Positions 27,260 through 36,330 of a stretch of 64,000 nt of DNA are shown here, in pieces (the stretch's first letter is position 1; each line of letters starts with the position of its first letter). A model generated the notes under the pieces. That model searched no databases. It had not been told where the DNA came from and saw nothing but the letters and a program-made list of their open reading frames with translations. The position numbers were made by a program, and so were the translations under genes. Where the stretch lies: NCBI GenBank assembly GCA_020630435.1, contig JAHDBJ010000015.1, forward strand, positions 62,001-126,000, written 5' to 3'. The stretch is from Saprospiraceae bacterium. GTDB taxonomy: Bacteria > Bacteroidota > Bacteroidia > Chitinophagales > Saprospiraceae.

Positions 27260-28246
27260 TTAATTATTTACATACATCACTTCCTTTACAGCTTTAATGA
27301 CTTTAGTAGGATTTGGCAAGTATTCTTCTACATAAACAGAAGAATATCCTAGAGAGGTATCTGCTGAATTGATTCGAACAACAGGAGCGTCCAAATAATC
27401 AAAAGCGTGTTTTTGCATCATATAAGCTACCTCGGCTGAAACACCTGAAAACGGCCATGCTTCATCTATGACGACCATACGGTTTGTTTTCTTCAAGGAT
27501 TGAATGAGTGTGCCATGATCCATCGGGCGAATTGTCCTTAGATCGATAACTTCTGCTGAAATACCTTCTTTTGCTAGTTCTTCAGCTGCTGCCATTGCAG
27601 TTTTTACCATTTTATTATAAGAAACAAGTGTTATGTCTGTTCCTTCTCTACGAACAGCAGCGACACCAAGAGGAACTAAATACTCTCCTTCGGGGACTTC
27701 GCCGACATCACCATAACAAACTTCCGATTCCATCATACAAATAGGATCACTATCCCGAATTGCCGATTTTAATAAGCCTTTAGCATCAGCAGGGTCAATA
27801 CAAGAAACAACTTTCAATCCTGGGACATTGGCCATCCAACTTTCAAACGTTTGAGAGTGTTGTTGGGCTAATTGTCCTGCAGAACCGGAAGGTCCTCGAA
27901 ACACGATGGGGCATTGGAATTCTCCTGCGGATTGTGATAAGGTTTTGGCGGCGTTATTTACAATTTGGTCAAAGGCTAAAATGGCGAAGTTCCATGTCAT
28001 AAATTCTACAATGGGACGAAGTCCATTCATTGCTGCTCCTACACCAATACCAGCGAATCCCAACTCAGAAATAGGGGTGTCTATTACTCGCTTCTCTCCA
28101 AATTCGTCCAGCATCCCTTTACTTACTTTATAGGCTCCATTGTATTCGGCAACTTCCTCTCCCATCAAAAATACGTTTTCATCTCTACGCATTTCTTCTG
28201 ACATCGCTTCTCTTAGGGCATCTCTAAGTGCTATTTTTCTAGCCAT
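27260..28246 (-). CDS. pdhB: Pyruvate dehydrogenase E1 component, beta subunit
   Basis: A 328-residue transketolase-like E1 beta subunit, full length. It begins IALRDALREAMSEEMRRDENVFLMGEEV, with RVIDTPISELGFAGIGVGAAMNGLRPIVEFM in the pyrimidine-binding domain and the C-terminal domain AEVIDLRTIRPMDHGTLIQSLKKTNR typical of PDH rather than branched-chain enzymes. With E1 alpha it decarboxylates pyruvate using thiamine diphosphate and passes the acetyl group to E2 lipoyl. The alpha subunit is not adjacent; an E2 gene lies at 53330. A TAATTTTG -7-like box on the minus strand at 28287-28294 precedes the gene, without a clear -33 partner. Confidence 0.93.
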   Translation of the reverse strand: MARKIALRDALREAMSEEMRRDENVFLMGEEVAEYNGAYKVSKGMLDEFGEKRVIDTPISELGFAGIGVGAAMNGLRPIVEFMTWNFAILAFDQIVNNAAKTLSQSAGEFQCPIVFRGPSGSAGQLAQQHSQTFESWMANVPGLKVVSCIDPADAKGLLKSAIRDSDPICMMESEVCYGDVGEVPEGEYLVPLGVAAVRREGTDITLVSYNKMVKTAMAAAEELAKEGISAEVIDLRTIRPMDHGTLIQSLKKTNRMVVIDEAWPFSGVSAEVAYMMQKHAFDYLDAPVVRINSADTSLGYSSVYVEEYLPNPTKVIKAVKEVMYVNN

Positions 28247-28396
28247 GTTAATCGTTTTATTTTTATAAAATTTAGCTTTGGAAGCACAAAATTAAACTAT
28301 TTGAAAATGAAAATGAAACGTCTATGGGTAAATTAGTGATTTAATATTAACCAATCTATCAACTTATTTAGCTTTAGGAACTTTATATGAAGCAAA

Positions 28397-29566
28397 TTAT
28401 TGGTATTGACCGATAACCTGAAAGCTCTTGTATTCATATCCTTTTGGGTATACCCCAATTTTAGTAGAGTTGATAGGACCAGTTGGATCGCATATTGTAT
28501 ATTTACGTCCTCTGTACTGTAGTGGTTTTCCTATTCGTTGGTTTGTTTCTACACCTATCGTCAAATGATCAGGATAAGCCACAATCACCATTGGCAGATT
28601 AAGTAATTCTTTAACTAGGTTGAAAAATAGAGCAGAACGATCTTCACAATCTGAATATTTATAGTGGAAAACTTCCTCCGCAATCATGGGTTTATTATCG
28701 CCGAAGTATTTTTCATCCTCTTTATAGTTAAAAGAAGAACGGGTGAAAGTAACCAAAAGTTGTAGGGCTTCTTCTTGACTTTTTCCTGCTATAATTTGCC
28801 GTAATTGTGGCAGTAGTTTAGACTGTGCAATCTCAGATAATGGAATCTCTAAATACCTTTTTTCTTCTAAAAAAGGATAGTCTTTCATCAGTTTGATGAC
28901 TAAATCACTCCATTCTAAATTAACAGCATAACCTTGACCATTATAACTAAAATTAACGGTTTTCTTCACTTCTTTAGAAGGTAATAAAGGCATCGTTTCT
29001 AGCTGGAATGAAAAAGGCATTCCTCCTCGGTTGGGTTTATAGTTGGGCGTGTATAGAGAGGTGATTTTTCTAGAAGAACGCTCTGATAGTGCGGTTAAAT
29101 TGATAAATAATCGACCCGATTCTTTAAACATAGGGCATTCAAAGATATGATCCTTTGAATAGACATAGACATAAGCCTTTCCATTTTTATATGCCATTCG
29201 AGTATCATAACCTGATTTTGTTAATAAAAACCAAGCATAAATAGTTTTATAAGCCTGACTCTTTCCAACCAAGATTTTATCAAGTCCTCTACGCATTAAA
29301 TCAAAATATAACCAATCATTTAAACCAAGTTGCGATTTTTGATTTTGAATGGTATTTAAAAAAGTTTGGTACGAAACACCTTCTAAAGATTTATAAAAAT
29401 TGACAATATCTTGATCGTCTAATCGCACATCCCCTCTCGTAACCATACTCGGGTTATATTCTAATTTCAATTGAGTCGTATAAAAGGGAAGTGTTTTTTT
29501 AGCATTTTGTGCTTTAATAAAATTAAAGCTAAATGTTAATAATAAAAGTAGAAGTATTCTCTGCAT
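28397..29566 (-). CDS. Exported transglutaminase-like protein
   Basis: A 389-residue protein with a signal peptide (1-19, ending IKAQ). The C-terminal third has a transglutaminase-like core: the catalytic Cys in YSDCEDRSALFFNLV (about 300), a His in PDHLTIGVET (about 334) and an Asp in YTICDPTGP (about 362), the Cys-His-Asp order of the papain-like superfamily. The N-terminal part is not recognised. Such proteins in Bacteroidota are usually periplasmic and of unproven activity, either peptidases or cross-linkers. It appears to be a single-gene unit. Confidence 0.8.
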   Translation of the reverse strand: MQRILLLLLLTFSFNFIKAQNAKKTLPFYTTQLKLEYNPSMVTRGDVRLDDQDIVNFYKSLEGVSYQTFLNTIQNQKSQLGLNDWLYFDLMRRGLDKILVGKSQAYKTIYAWFLLTKSGYDTRMAYKNGKAYVYVYSKDHIFECPMFKESGRLFINLTALSERSSRKITSLYTPNYKPNRGGMPFSFQLETMPLLPSKEVKKTVNFSYNGQGYAVNLEWSDLVIKLMKDYPFLEEKRYLEIPLSEIAQSKLLPQLRQIIAGKSQEEALQLLVTFTRSSFNYKEDEKYFGDNKPMIAEEVFHYKYSDCEDRSALFFNLVKELLNLPMVIVAYPDHLTIGVETNQRIGKPLQYRGRKYTICDPTGPINSTKIGVYPKGYEYKSFQVIGQYQ

Positions 29567-29701
29567 ATGTTTCTTTCAAATAAAAAATAAACTGTAACTG
29601 GAACGCTCTTTTTATTGCTGTATTGTCGAACTAAAATGAATTAACATCCTCTTAATGGTTTGGGCATATAAGAAGAGAAAATAATAGGAGAGGTCATAAA
29701 T

Positions 29702-31078
29702 TTACTCCAAAGAATTTATTTGTTTAAAATAGCGTTCAAAATCTCCATTCCGAATCCATCTAATCACAATTAGGAATAAATAGATTTTTAATAAAAAAGC
29801 TAAGAAAAACATAGCTAAAGCTTGTAAGGCAAAATCGGCAGAGTGAAGGTTGTTCCAGTTAACTTGTATAATAGCATATAAATATAAAGGTGCTAGTAAA
29901 CTTCTTTTGATATTAAAAAAATGACTATCTAATCGACCAAAGAAGTAGAGCATAGAAATCGAAGTTAGTAAGGAATACAATAAAATTCCTACGCCTTCCC
30001 ATGCCCCAAAATTAATGAAACGATCAGTAACTGAACAGGCTAAAACAATGGTCAGGACTATCCCAAAATGAATAATGGCTTTTTGAAAGCGTGCATTACG
30101 ATTTGGCATATCTTGCGTTTTGACAGACTGCATATCCAATACTAGAAATAAATAAAAGAAGAAGAAGGTACTGACGACATTGAGTAAGTCTGCAACTGCC
30201 CAAGAGTAAACAGAAAAGCGCTGATAGATCTCCCAAATACCTTGCTCAATGAGTTGCTTTTCTTTTAACCATTTTATACTCATCCAAATATAGAGGAGTA
30301 TCCAGCCTATCCATATGCCTAACCAACCCCGATTGAATTGTTTCATAGAGCTTTTGACGATGCCTTCTGGTAGGGCATCAATAGTTTTTTTACTCCCTTC
30401 AGGCATCAAATAGATAATAACCAATAAAACCATAGTTAAGACGTGAAGAATTGAAATCATAAACAATTCGTCCATTGAACGCAGTGATTGTAAAGCCTGA
30501 TTTTTAAAGGTCTCTAGAGGAATGCCTTCGGGCATAGATAGACCTTGATTAAAGAAAAATAGCAATAATAAAATAATCGCTCCGAGAAATATGCCTAGTA
30601 TGCCTTTGGTCTGCCTATCAAATAACCGTTCTGGAATGTTGTCAAATTCAAGTGCTTGATTTGCGGAGGCAATTTCTTTGGATTGATTTTGTTCTGATTT
30701 TAATTGATAATAAACCATCAAAAACTTAGTGGCATAATCATTTTTACTTAAGCCTTCCTCATTAAAATCAATTTGTGTATTCTTTAAATGTTGTGGATGT
30801 TTTTCTTTCCAATCAGAAAGAATGAAGTAACTCATAATTCCTTTTGTTCCATCAGCGGGAGGAGAGCCTTTTTCATTAAAATAATTATATAGACTAGAAC
30901 TAGATATTCGCTTACGAATAGATTGTTCTATCGTTCTACATTTACTTTCAGTAGCACTTCCACGACGAGGGACACCTGGATAATAGATGTTCCAGAAATC
31001 GTCTAGCAATTCAATAACCCATTTTTCGTATATTTTACTCAAATTGATGGTGTGTTTAAATTCTAAGTAGTCGGACAT
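29702..31078 (-). CDS. Eight-helix membrane protein with soluble N-terminal domain, function unknown
   Basis: A 458-residue protein not assigned to a named family. Residues about 1-170 are soluble; the segment near 55-85 (TIEQSIRKRISSSSLYNYF, then a SPPADGTKGIMSYF-like stretch) resembles the small helix-turn-helix-like module seen at the N-terminus of many Bacteroidota proteins, where a Ser-Ser-Leu-Tyr turn precedes a Phe. From about 175 on there are roughly eight hydrophobic helices (starting GILGIFLGAIILLLLFFF). Neither a transporter nor an enzyme motif was recognised. It is flanked by 135 and 367 non-coding bases and is probably a single-gene unit. Confidence 0.72.
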   Translation of the reverse strand: MSDYLEFKHTINLSKIYEKWVIELLDDFWNIYYPGVPRRGSATESKCRTIEQSIRKRISSSSLYNYFNEKGSPPADGTKGIMSYFILSDWKEKHPQHLKNTQIDFNEEGLSKNDYATKFLMVYYQLKSEQNQSKEIASANQALEFDNIPERLFDRQTKGILGIFLGAIILLLLFFFNQGLSMPEGIPLETFKNQALQSLRSMDELFMISILHVLTMVLLVIIYLMPEGSKKTIDALPEGIVKSSMKQFNRGWLGIWIGWILLYIWMSIKWLKEKQLIEQGIWEIYQRFSVYSWAVADLLNVVSTFFFFYLFLVLDMQSVKTQDMPNRNARFQKAIIHFGIVLTIVLACSVTDRFINFGAWEGVGILLYSLLTSISMLYFFGRLDSHFFNIKRSLLAPLYLYAIIQVNWNNLHSADFALQALAMFFLAFLLKIYLFLIVIRWIRNGDFERYFKQINSLE

Positions 31079-31445
31079 AATTATTCGTAGAATTATAGGG
31101 CTAAGATTTTTTCGATAGTTTTTCTTTCAAAATCCTTTAATAGCAGGGTTATTGAAGGATTTTTAAAGGAAAAATAGCGTAAAAAGATAGTTCTATAAAC
31201 CATTAATAAATGTGTCCGAGTACTTAATTTCCAATAAAATTAATTGTCTTTTAATGATGAGAGAAATCCTCTTAATTTATTTTCTCAGCAAACCAAAGAT
31301 AAGGCTTTGATAGGTTTTTGGTGGAATTTTAGAGTGGGTTTAACTAGGTATATATCTATAAAAAGCACAACTTTAATATTGTTTTAACAAGCCTTCCCAT
31401 TTTTGTCTATTCAATCAACATAAAATTTTAAATAAAAACAACATT
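31079..31445. other. Divergent intergenic region with one hairpin
   Basis: A 367-base region between divergently read genes. It holds one clear hairpin (31129-31163, listed separately) and is otherwise AT-rich. I found no consensus TTTG/TAnnTTTG pair for either gene and no credible small ORF. Confidence 0.5.
31129..31163 (+). other. Hairpin between divergent genes
   Basis: The arms 31129-31142 and 31150-31163 pair at 13 of 14 positions with one U-G wobble when read on the plus strand and a 7-base loop; on the minus strand the same position is an A-C mismatch. The flanks are T-rich. It looks like a terminator, but no plus-strand gene ends here. It could be an attenuator, a small RNA end or a remnant. 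Confidence 0.4.
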
Positions 31446-31931
31446 ATGAAATTACACGCTTTAATAATTACGGTCGAATTATGTGTTCTTTTTTTTCTTG
31501 CTACGTTCAATTTTACTCCTGCAAGTCCACATGATAGTATCAACTTTAATCCAGAGTCTGTTCGTGCTACAATTATAGAAAATGGTAAGCAATGGAGCAA
31601 GGGTTTAAAAAATAAAGATCTTGAACTTCTTTCTGCTATTTATGATAAAGATGCTCATTATTTACCAGATGGAGAAAAGGCTTTACACGGCAATTCTGAT
31701 ATAACTGAATATTGGAAAGCGTCTATGAATTATCTTATAGATATTCAACTAGAAGTAGAAACTTTAGAAGGCGGCAAAGAACTACTTTGTGAGACAGGAA
31801 AAGGTACGGTCGTGCTACTCAATCAAAAAGGAGAACCCGAAACGATAAAATATAAATATGTCAATATTTGGAAATTACAAAAAGACGGTACATACAAAGT
31901 GTTAATCGATACCTATAACGATATTAAGTAA
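31446..31931 (+). CDS. Exported SnoaL/DUF4440-like protein
   Basis: A 161-residue protein with an N-terminal signal peptide or anchor (about 1-27). The mature part fits the NTF2-like/SnoaL fold: an initial helix (RATIIENGKQWSKGLKNKD), LELLSAIYDKDAHYLPDGE, a helix, then beta strands ending IWKLQKDGTYKVLIDTYND. DUF4440 proteins are small dimeric alpha-beta cones found in isomerases, ketosteroid-binding and many uncharacterised proteins. No catalytic residues could be assigned, so only the fold is claimed. Confidence 0.78.
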   Translation: MKLHALIITVELCVLFFLATFNFTPASPHDSINFNPESVRATIIENGKQWSKGLKNKDLELLSAIYDKDAHYLPDGEKALHGNSDITEYWKASMNYLIDIQLEVETLEGGKELLCETGKGTVVLLNQKGEPETIKYKYVNIWKLQKDGTYKVLIDTYNDIK

Positions 31932-32141
31932 ATTCAAAATATCACGTTTTTTTGTGTTAAATTGCCGATCTATCCATATGATATTCTTTTGTAATTCCAT
32001 TTTTTCAATGAATGATGTGGTTATTTTTGTTGTAGGCAAAATAATACATTGTGTTTTTCATTGATTTTTAATTAAAAAATATAATTTTAGCCTTACAAAT
32101 TACAACTAACAAAATTCACTAACAAAACTTAAATCAATTTT

Positions 32142-33737
32142 ATGAGCGGTTTAACTATAATGATAGGTGCTTGGATTGGTGTTGCAATATGGATATTCTT
32201 TGTGATTGCAACCAATAAAAAGGTACATCCAAGAGCTTTATTTTATCTCTTTTTTGTTGAACTTTGGGAACGATTTTCTTACTATGGTATGCGTGCCTTA
32301 TTAGTATTATATATGACTGCGGAGTTGGTTAAGGGGGGATTTGGATTCGAGGATAAACGAGCATATGGTATATATGCTGCCTATGGTGCTATGGTGTATG
32401 CGACACCCTTAATAGGAGGGTTTTTAGCTGAAAAATTCTTAGGATATCGAAAATCTATTATGTGGGGAGCTATATTGATGGCGCTGGGACACTTTGCTAT
32501 GGCATTTGAGGCTCGGTGGATTTTCTTTACTGCTCTAGCACTTTTAATATTGGGTAATGGATTTTTTAAGCCTAATATTTCTAGCTTAATTGGAAAGCTC
32601 TATGGAGAGGGCGATCCTCGTCGAGATGGTGGTTTTACTATCTTTTATATGGGGATTAATATTGGTGCATTTCTAACTCCATTAACCTGTGGTTATTTAG
32701 GGGAAACATATGGATGGCACTACGGTTTTACCATTGCGGGGATTGGGATGGTTGTAGGACTTATCATTTTCTGGATAGCTCAACGGGATGGTGTCCTAGA
32801 AGATAAAGGATATGCACCTCACCAATATGAAGAGCCAGAGGATACTGCTCAGGCGGGGCAAAAGAGTGGTGCAGATAATCGTGTTTTAAATTTAAATGCG
32901 CCTTCACCGAAATATTTTGGATTGCCAGTATCTACGCTTATTTACATCGGTTCTTTCCTAGCATTACCATTAGTCTATTTACTTATCGAAAGTCATGGTG
33001 TGTTGGATTATCTACTAGGAGCGATGGGATTAGGGATGATTATCTATTTAATTATATCGTCATTCAATTATGAAATTAAAGCTCGACAAAGAATTTGGGC
33101 TGTGGTGGTTATGTTTTTCTTTCCTGTAATCTTTTGGACATTCTTTGAGTTAGCAGGTTCTGCCTTGACTTTATTCACAGATAGAAATGTAATAAAAACG
33201 AGCTTTTTTACAACGACCATGTTCCAATCGTTGAATCCTTTCTTTATCATGCTTTTTGCACCTATATTTTCATGGATGTGGATTAAGCTCTCTAAAAGTG
33301 GATATGAACCACCAGCTCCTATAAAATTTGCTGCGGGTCTTATCTTATTGGGAATTGGATTTCTAGTTCTTAATTTAAGTAAAGGTTCTGCTGTAGATGG
33401 TATGATTCCTGCGATGTTCATGGTAGGATTGTATTTATTCCATACGCTAGGAGAATTAGCCTTATCACCTGTAGGGCTTTCTCTCGTAACGAAACTTTCT
33501 CCTGCTAAAATCGTGGGATTAGTGATGGGATTCTGGATGTTGTCTTCTTCTTTTGCGCATAAATTTGGAGAACAAATAGCTAACTTAACGGCTGTTGATG
33601 GTAATGCTACTCCACAGCAATCTTTAGAGTTGTGTTTAGGAGTATTCACTAATCTAGGCTATTTTGCTATTGGTGCTGGGATTTTCTTATTATTGATTTC
33701 TCCTATCATTACAAAATGGATGCATGGTATCAAATAA
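32142..33737 (+). CDS. POT/PTR2 family proton-coupled peptide transporter
   Basis: A 531-residue major facilitator protein with about 14 membrane helices. The N-terminal ELWERFSYYGMRALLVLYM contains the ExxER proton-coupling motif of the POT family, and FYMGINIGAFLTPLTCGYLGE is the PTR2 signature on helix 5. It should import di- and tripeptides across the inner membrane, driven by protons. The central linker (about 220-255) is hydrophilic. No peptidase gene is adjacent. It ends upstream of a bidirectional terminator. Confidence 0.93.
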   Translation: MSGLTIMIGAWIGVAIWIFFVIATNKKVHPRALFYLFFVELWERFSYYGMRALLVLYMTAELVKGGFGFEDKRAYGIYAAYGAMVYATPLIGGFLAEKFLGYRKSIMWGAILMALGHFAMAFEARWIFFTALALLILGNGFFKPNISSLIGKLYGEGDPRRDGGFTIFYMGINIGAFLTPLTCGYLGETYGWHYGFTIAGIGMVVGLIIFWIAQRDGVLEDKGYAPHQYEEPEDTAQAGQKSGADNRVLNLNAPSPKYFGLPVSTLIYIGSFLALPLVYLLIESHGVLDYLLGAMGLGMIIYLIISSFNYEIKARQRIWAVVVMFFFPVIFWTFFELAGSALTLFTDRNVIKTSFFTTTMFQSLNPFFIMLFAPIFSWMWIKLSKSGYEPPAPIKFAAGLILLGIGFLVLNLSKGSAVDGMIPAMFMVGLYLFHTLGELALSPVGLSLVTKLSPAKIVGLVMGFWMLSSSFAHKFGEQIANLTAVDGNATPQQSLELCLGVFTNLGYFAIGAGIFLLLISPIITKWMHGIK

Positions 33738-33951
33738 TATTTTGATGATGTAAAGCCACCCGATGTTATAATGAAATGGTTTGAAAATAGAATGCTTAAT
33801 TATTTATAGGTCATTAGAACTCAATATCTCAACTAATTCTTTTCATTGTAGCTAAGACTGCGAAAAAAGAATGGAGCTTTATCTTGAAATACAAGTACTT
33901 ATAACCAAAATAAACCTTCATTATTAAACAACTTCAATCAATTGGTTGCAT

Positions 33952-33993
33952 AAAAAAACGCTTGGCTCAATATACTGAACCAAGCGTTTTTTT
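33952..33993. terminator. Strong bidirectional terminator
   Basis: A 14-base perfect stem, AAAAAAACGCTTGG (33952-33965) and its complement (33980-33993), with a 14-base loop. The outer A and T runs make it functional in both directions. It lies between the convergent POT transporter and DUF5682 genes. Confidence 0.88.
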
Positions 33994-34029
33994 ATTTGTA
34001 AAAATCATTTGCTGGAGAATCCTTATCGC

Positions 34030-36306
34030 TTATCTAATTCCCAGCAGCAACTGAGCGGTTGAAATTGCTTTCTCGCCTCTACGTTCACTATAGCTTATAT
34101 TAATTCTTTTTTCTTGTTCTGTCAGCTCTCTACTTTTGACAAGACGCAGTAACTGCTCTCGTTCTGGAGCTGGGAAGCTAGAAAATGTCCTGCGTAATAA
34201 GGGTAATAAAAGTTTAAACCCATCCATACTTAACCCTTTTACCCACTCGTCCAATATGTTCCATAGTTTCTGATGGTGAATCAATAATAAACCACTACCT
34301 TCTAGAAATCCTTCTAGCCAGTTTGCTGCTTGGGCTAGCTCATTTCCTAGTGAAAGGTTCAAACTCATTTCTTTAGCTGTTTGCGCTATCGTTAATTCAT
34401 TTTTATCAAATAAAATACGAATACATCCACCTCTTATGATAGCATTTATATTTTTGTAAGTTGTAATTTTTAATAAACTATCGATCCAGAATTGATTATG
34501 TTCTTTTTTATTTAAGATATTTATAAAATAATTTGTCGATAATATTCTATCCAACATCTCTTTAGAAGCGTCATCATTGAACGCCATACAAACATTGGGT
34601 AAGCCAATACATATACGAGGAAGTATTTTATCAATTTCGATTTGAATAAGTTCAATGTTAGCTTTTCGCACACTACCATAACGAATTAATTTAATTAATT
34701 CTGGAAGTGCATCTATCAAATGTATAATATCAGTAGTTACTGCTGCCAGATCTTGAAAACACTTGGATAATTTGGGAATAATGGCTGACAAATCTGCTAG
34801 TACTGCTTCTTTTATCAATTTTGTTAAGTCTGGTAATTTATGAATGGTAGACATTTGAGTATGTACAAAGTTGATAGCTGCTATTTCTACTGTATTGCCC
34901 CACATTCCAACTTCTATAATTCGTATTAGTAATTCAGGACGCCAATGTAACTCCCATGATTCATGTTGATTTCCACTACTTCGATTGCTAGATTTTTTGA
35001 GGATATGTAAAGTTCCCCAATTAATACCAAGCAAGTTTAATCGATGAAGGAGATGGCTTTTTTTCAAATCTGCGTCAATGCGTAAATCAATTTTTCCTTT
35101 TGGAAATTTATCACTCGCTTTTAACCATATAGGCTCAGCTTTATTCCAATATTGAGTTAAGCGTGTTGATTTAATTTGTTTCATTAAATCTTCCTGAAGC
35201 GGAATCATTGGGATTTCTTCTGGAACTTGTCCAACTTTATCTCCAATAATGAGTTCGTTCTCTATTAAGTCCATTTGACTATCATACCCTCCTGAAAAAA
35301 TAGTTACAGCTGCCTCGTACAATTCATTGATTCCAGCTATGGATAAACTCCGAATTGTCGCTAGTGTTTCTGCTAAGCGAACAGCTTCAATAATATGAGC
35401 AGAAGAAGCATCTAAATCCTTTTGTCGAAAAAGATGGGCTACTTTTGTCATCCATCGTATCGTGACTTCATTTCTATCATTGTATAAAAGCTCATACCAA
35501 GCTGGTGAAATTACTCCTGCGCCATAACCACTACTTGTAGCTAATCTATGGTATGTCCAAGGTATCCAAGTAGCCTTTGTTTTTACTTTCTTGATTCCTT
35601 TTAAAATGGCATTGTCAGTACTGGCTTTAAAGGATTTATAATGGTGTAAAACAGGAGCATGCCAAGCACCACAGACAATAGCAATGTTGGTTGCGCCTTT
35701 TTTAATTTTGGCTCTAATGGTTTTACGCATAAATGCTTCTCGCATAAGCGTATGAGACGACTCTTGAGGGGCTTGCTCTCTGAGTGCAGACATTAGTTCG
35801 AGTATGGTAGAAAACGTTTGAGTATTTCCTTCACTTCGTTCAAAATAGACTTCCCACCAGCGTTCACTATCGGTATATCCTGCTAGATTTGCGATATATC
35901 CAAAAGGATCGTTGATATGTTGTTTGTCTTTTCCTTCCTGTTCCGAAATAAGGGCTAGGTCTATTTGTTTATCCTCTAATTGGGCATTTGCCATACCAAA
36001 TTGCATAGATTGTGGTAAATCCATAAACTCAGTATTTATACCTTGTTCATAACCATAACACATAGCAATCCACTCTGGTGAAAATGCAGCAAAAGGATAA
36101 TATACAACCTGTGTGAAATCTTTTGGATTATAGATAAGAATGGCTGAAGGAGGAATTAATTCTTCATTCTGGACATGATGTATAATATCATTAGCATCAG
36201 GTGGTCCTTCGATTAATATACAATCAGGTGCTAACTCTTCTAACGCTTTCATTAGACTTTTAGAAGAGCCAGGACCATGATGCCGAATACCAAATACAGT
36301 TACCAT
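34030..36306 (-). CDS. DUF5682 family protein
   Basis: A 758-residue cytoplasmic protein. The N-terminal half matches the DUF5682 pattern: VFGIRHHGPGSSKSL at the start, IEGPPDANDII near 34, PFAAFSPEW and a later IVCGAWHAPVL near 215, a layout resembling TraB/ChaN/EreA-like folds in which conserved His and Glu form an active site. The C-terminal half is a long alpha-helical repeat region. DUF5682 genes are often found beside MoxR and VWA genes in other bacteria, from memory; none is adjacent here. Instead it follows the barrel, anti-sigma and sigma genes after only 24 bases. Activity unproven. Confidence 0.85.
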   Translation of the reverse strand: MVTVFGIRHHGPGSSKSLMKALEELAPDCILIEGPPDANDIIHHVQNEELIPPSAILIYNPKDFTQVVYYPFAAFSPEWIAMCYGYEQGINTEFMDLPQSMQFGMANAQLEDKQIDLALISEQEGKDKQHINDPFGYIANLAGYTDSERWWEVYFERSEGNTQTFSTILELMSALREQAPQESSHTLMREAFMRKTIRAKIKKGATNIAIVCGAWHAPVLHHYKSFKASTDNAILKGIKKVKTKATWIPWTYHRLATSSGYGAGVISPAWYELLYNDRNEVTIRWMTKVAHLFRQKDLDASSAHIIEAVRLAETLATIRSLSIAGINELYEAAVTIFSGGYDSQMDLIENELIIGDKVGQVPEEIPMIPLQEDLMKQIKSTRLTQYWNKAEPIWLKASDKFPKGKIDLRIDADLKKSHLLHRLNLLGINWGTLHILKKSSNRSSGNQHESWELHWRPELLIRIIEVGMWGNTVEIAAINFVHTQMSTIHKLPDLTKLIKEAVLADLSAIIPKLSKCFQDLAAVTTDIIHLIDALPELIKLIRYGSVRKANIELIQIEIDKILPRICIGLPNVCMAFNDDASKEMLDRILSTNYFINILNKKEHNQFWIDSLLKITTYKNINAIIRGGCIRILFDKNELTIAQTAKEMSLNLSLGNELAQAANWLEGFLEGSGLLLIHHQKLWNILDEWVKGLSMDGFKLLLPLLRRTFSSFPAPEREQLLRLVKSRELTEQEKRINISYSERRGEKAISTAQLLLGIR

Positions 36307-36330
36307 ACTGCAAGATAGTATTCTTTATGT

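Noticed and set aside
33068-33649. 193-codon ORF antisense to the POT transporter
   Set aside because: Shadow frame of a strongly conserved transporter; no start context or family match.
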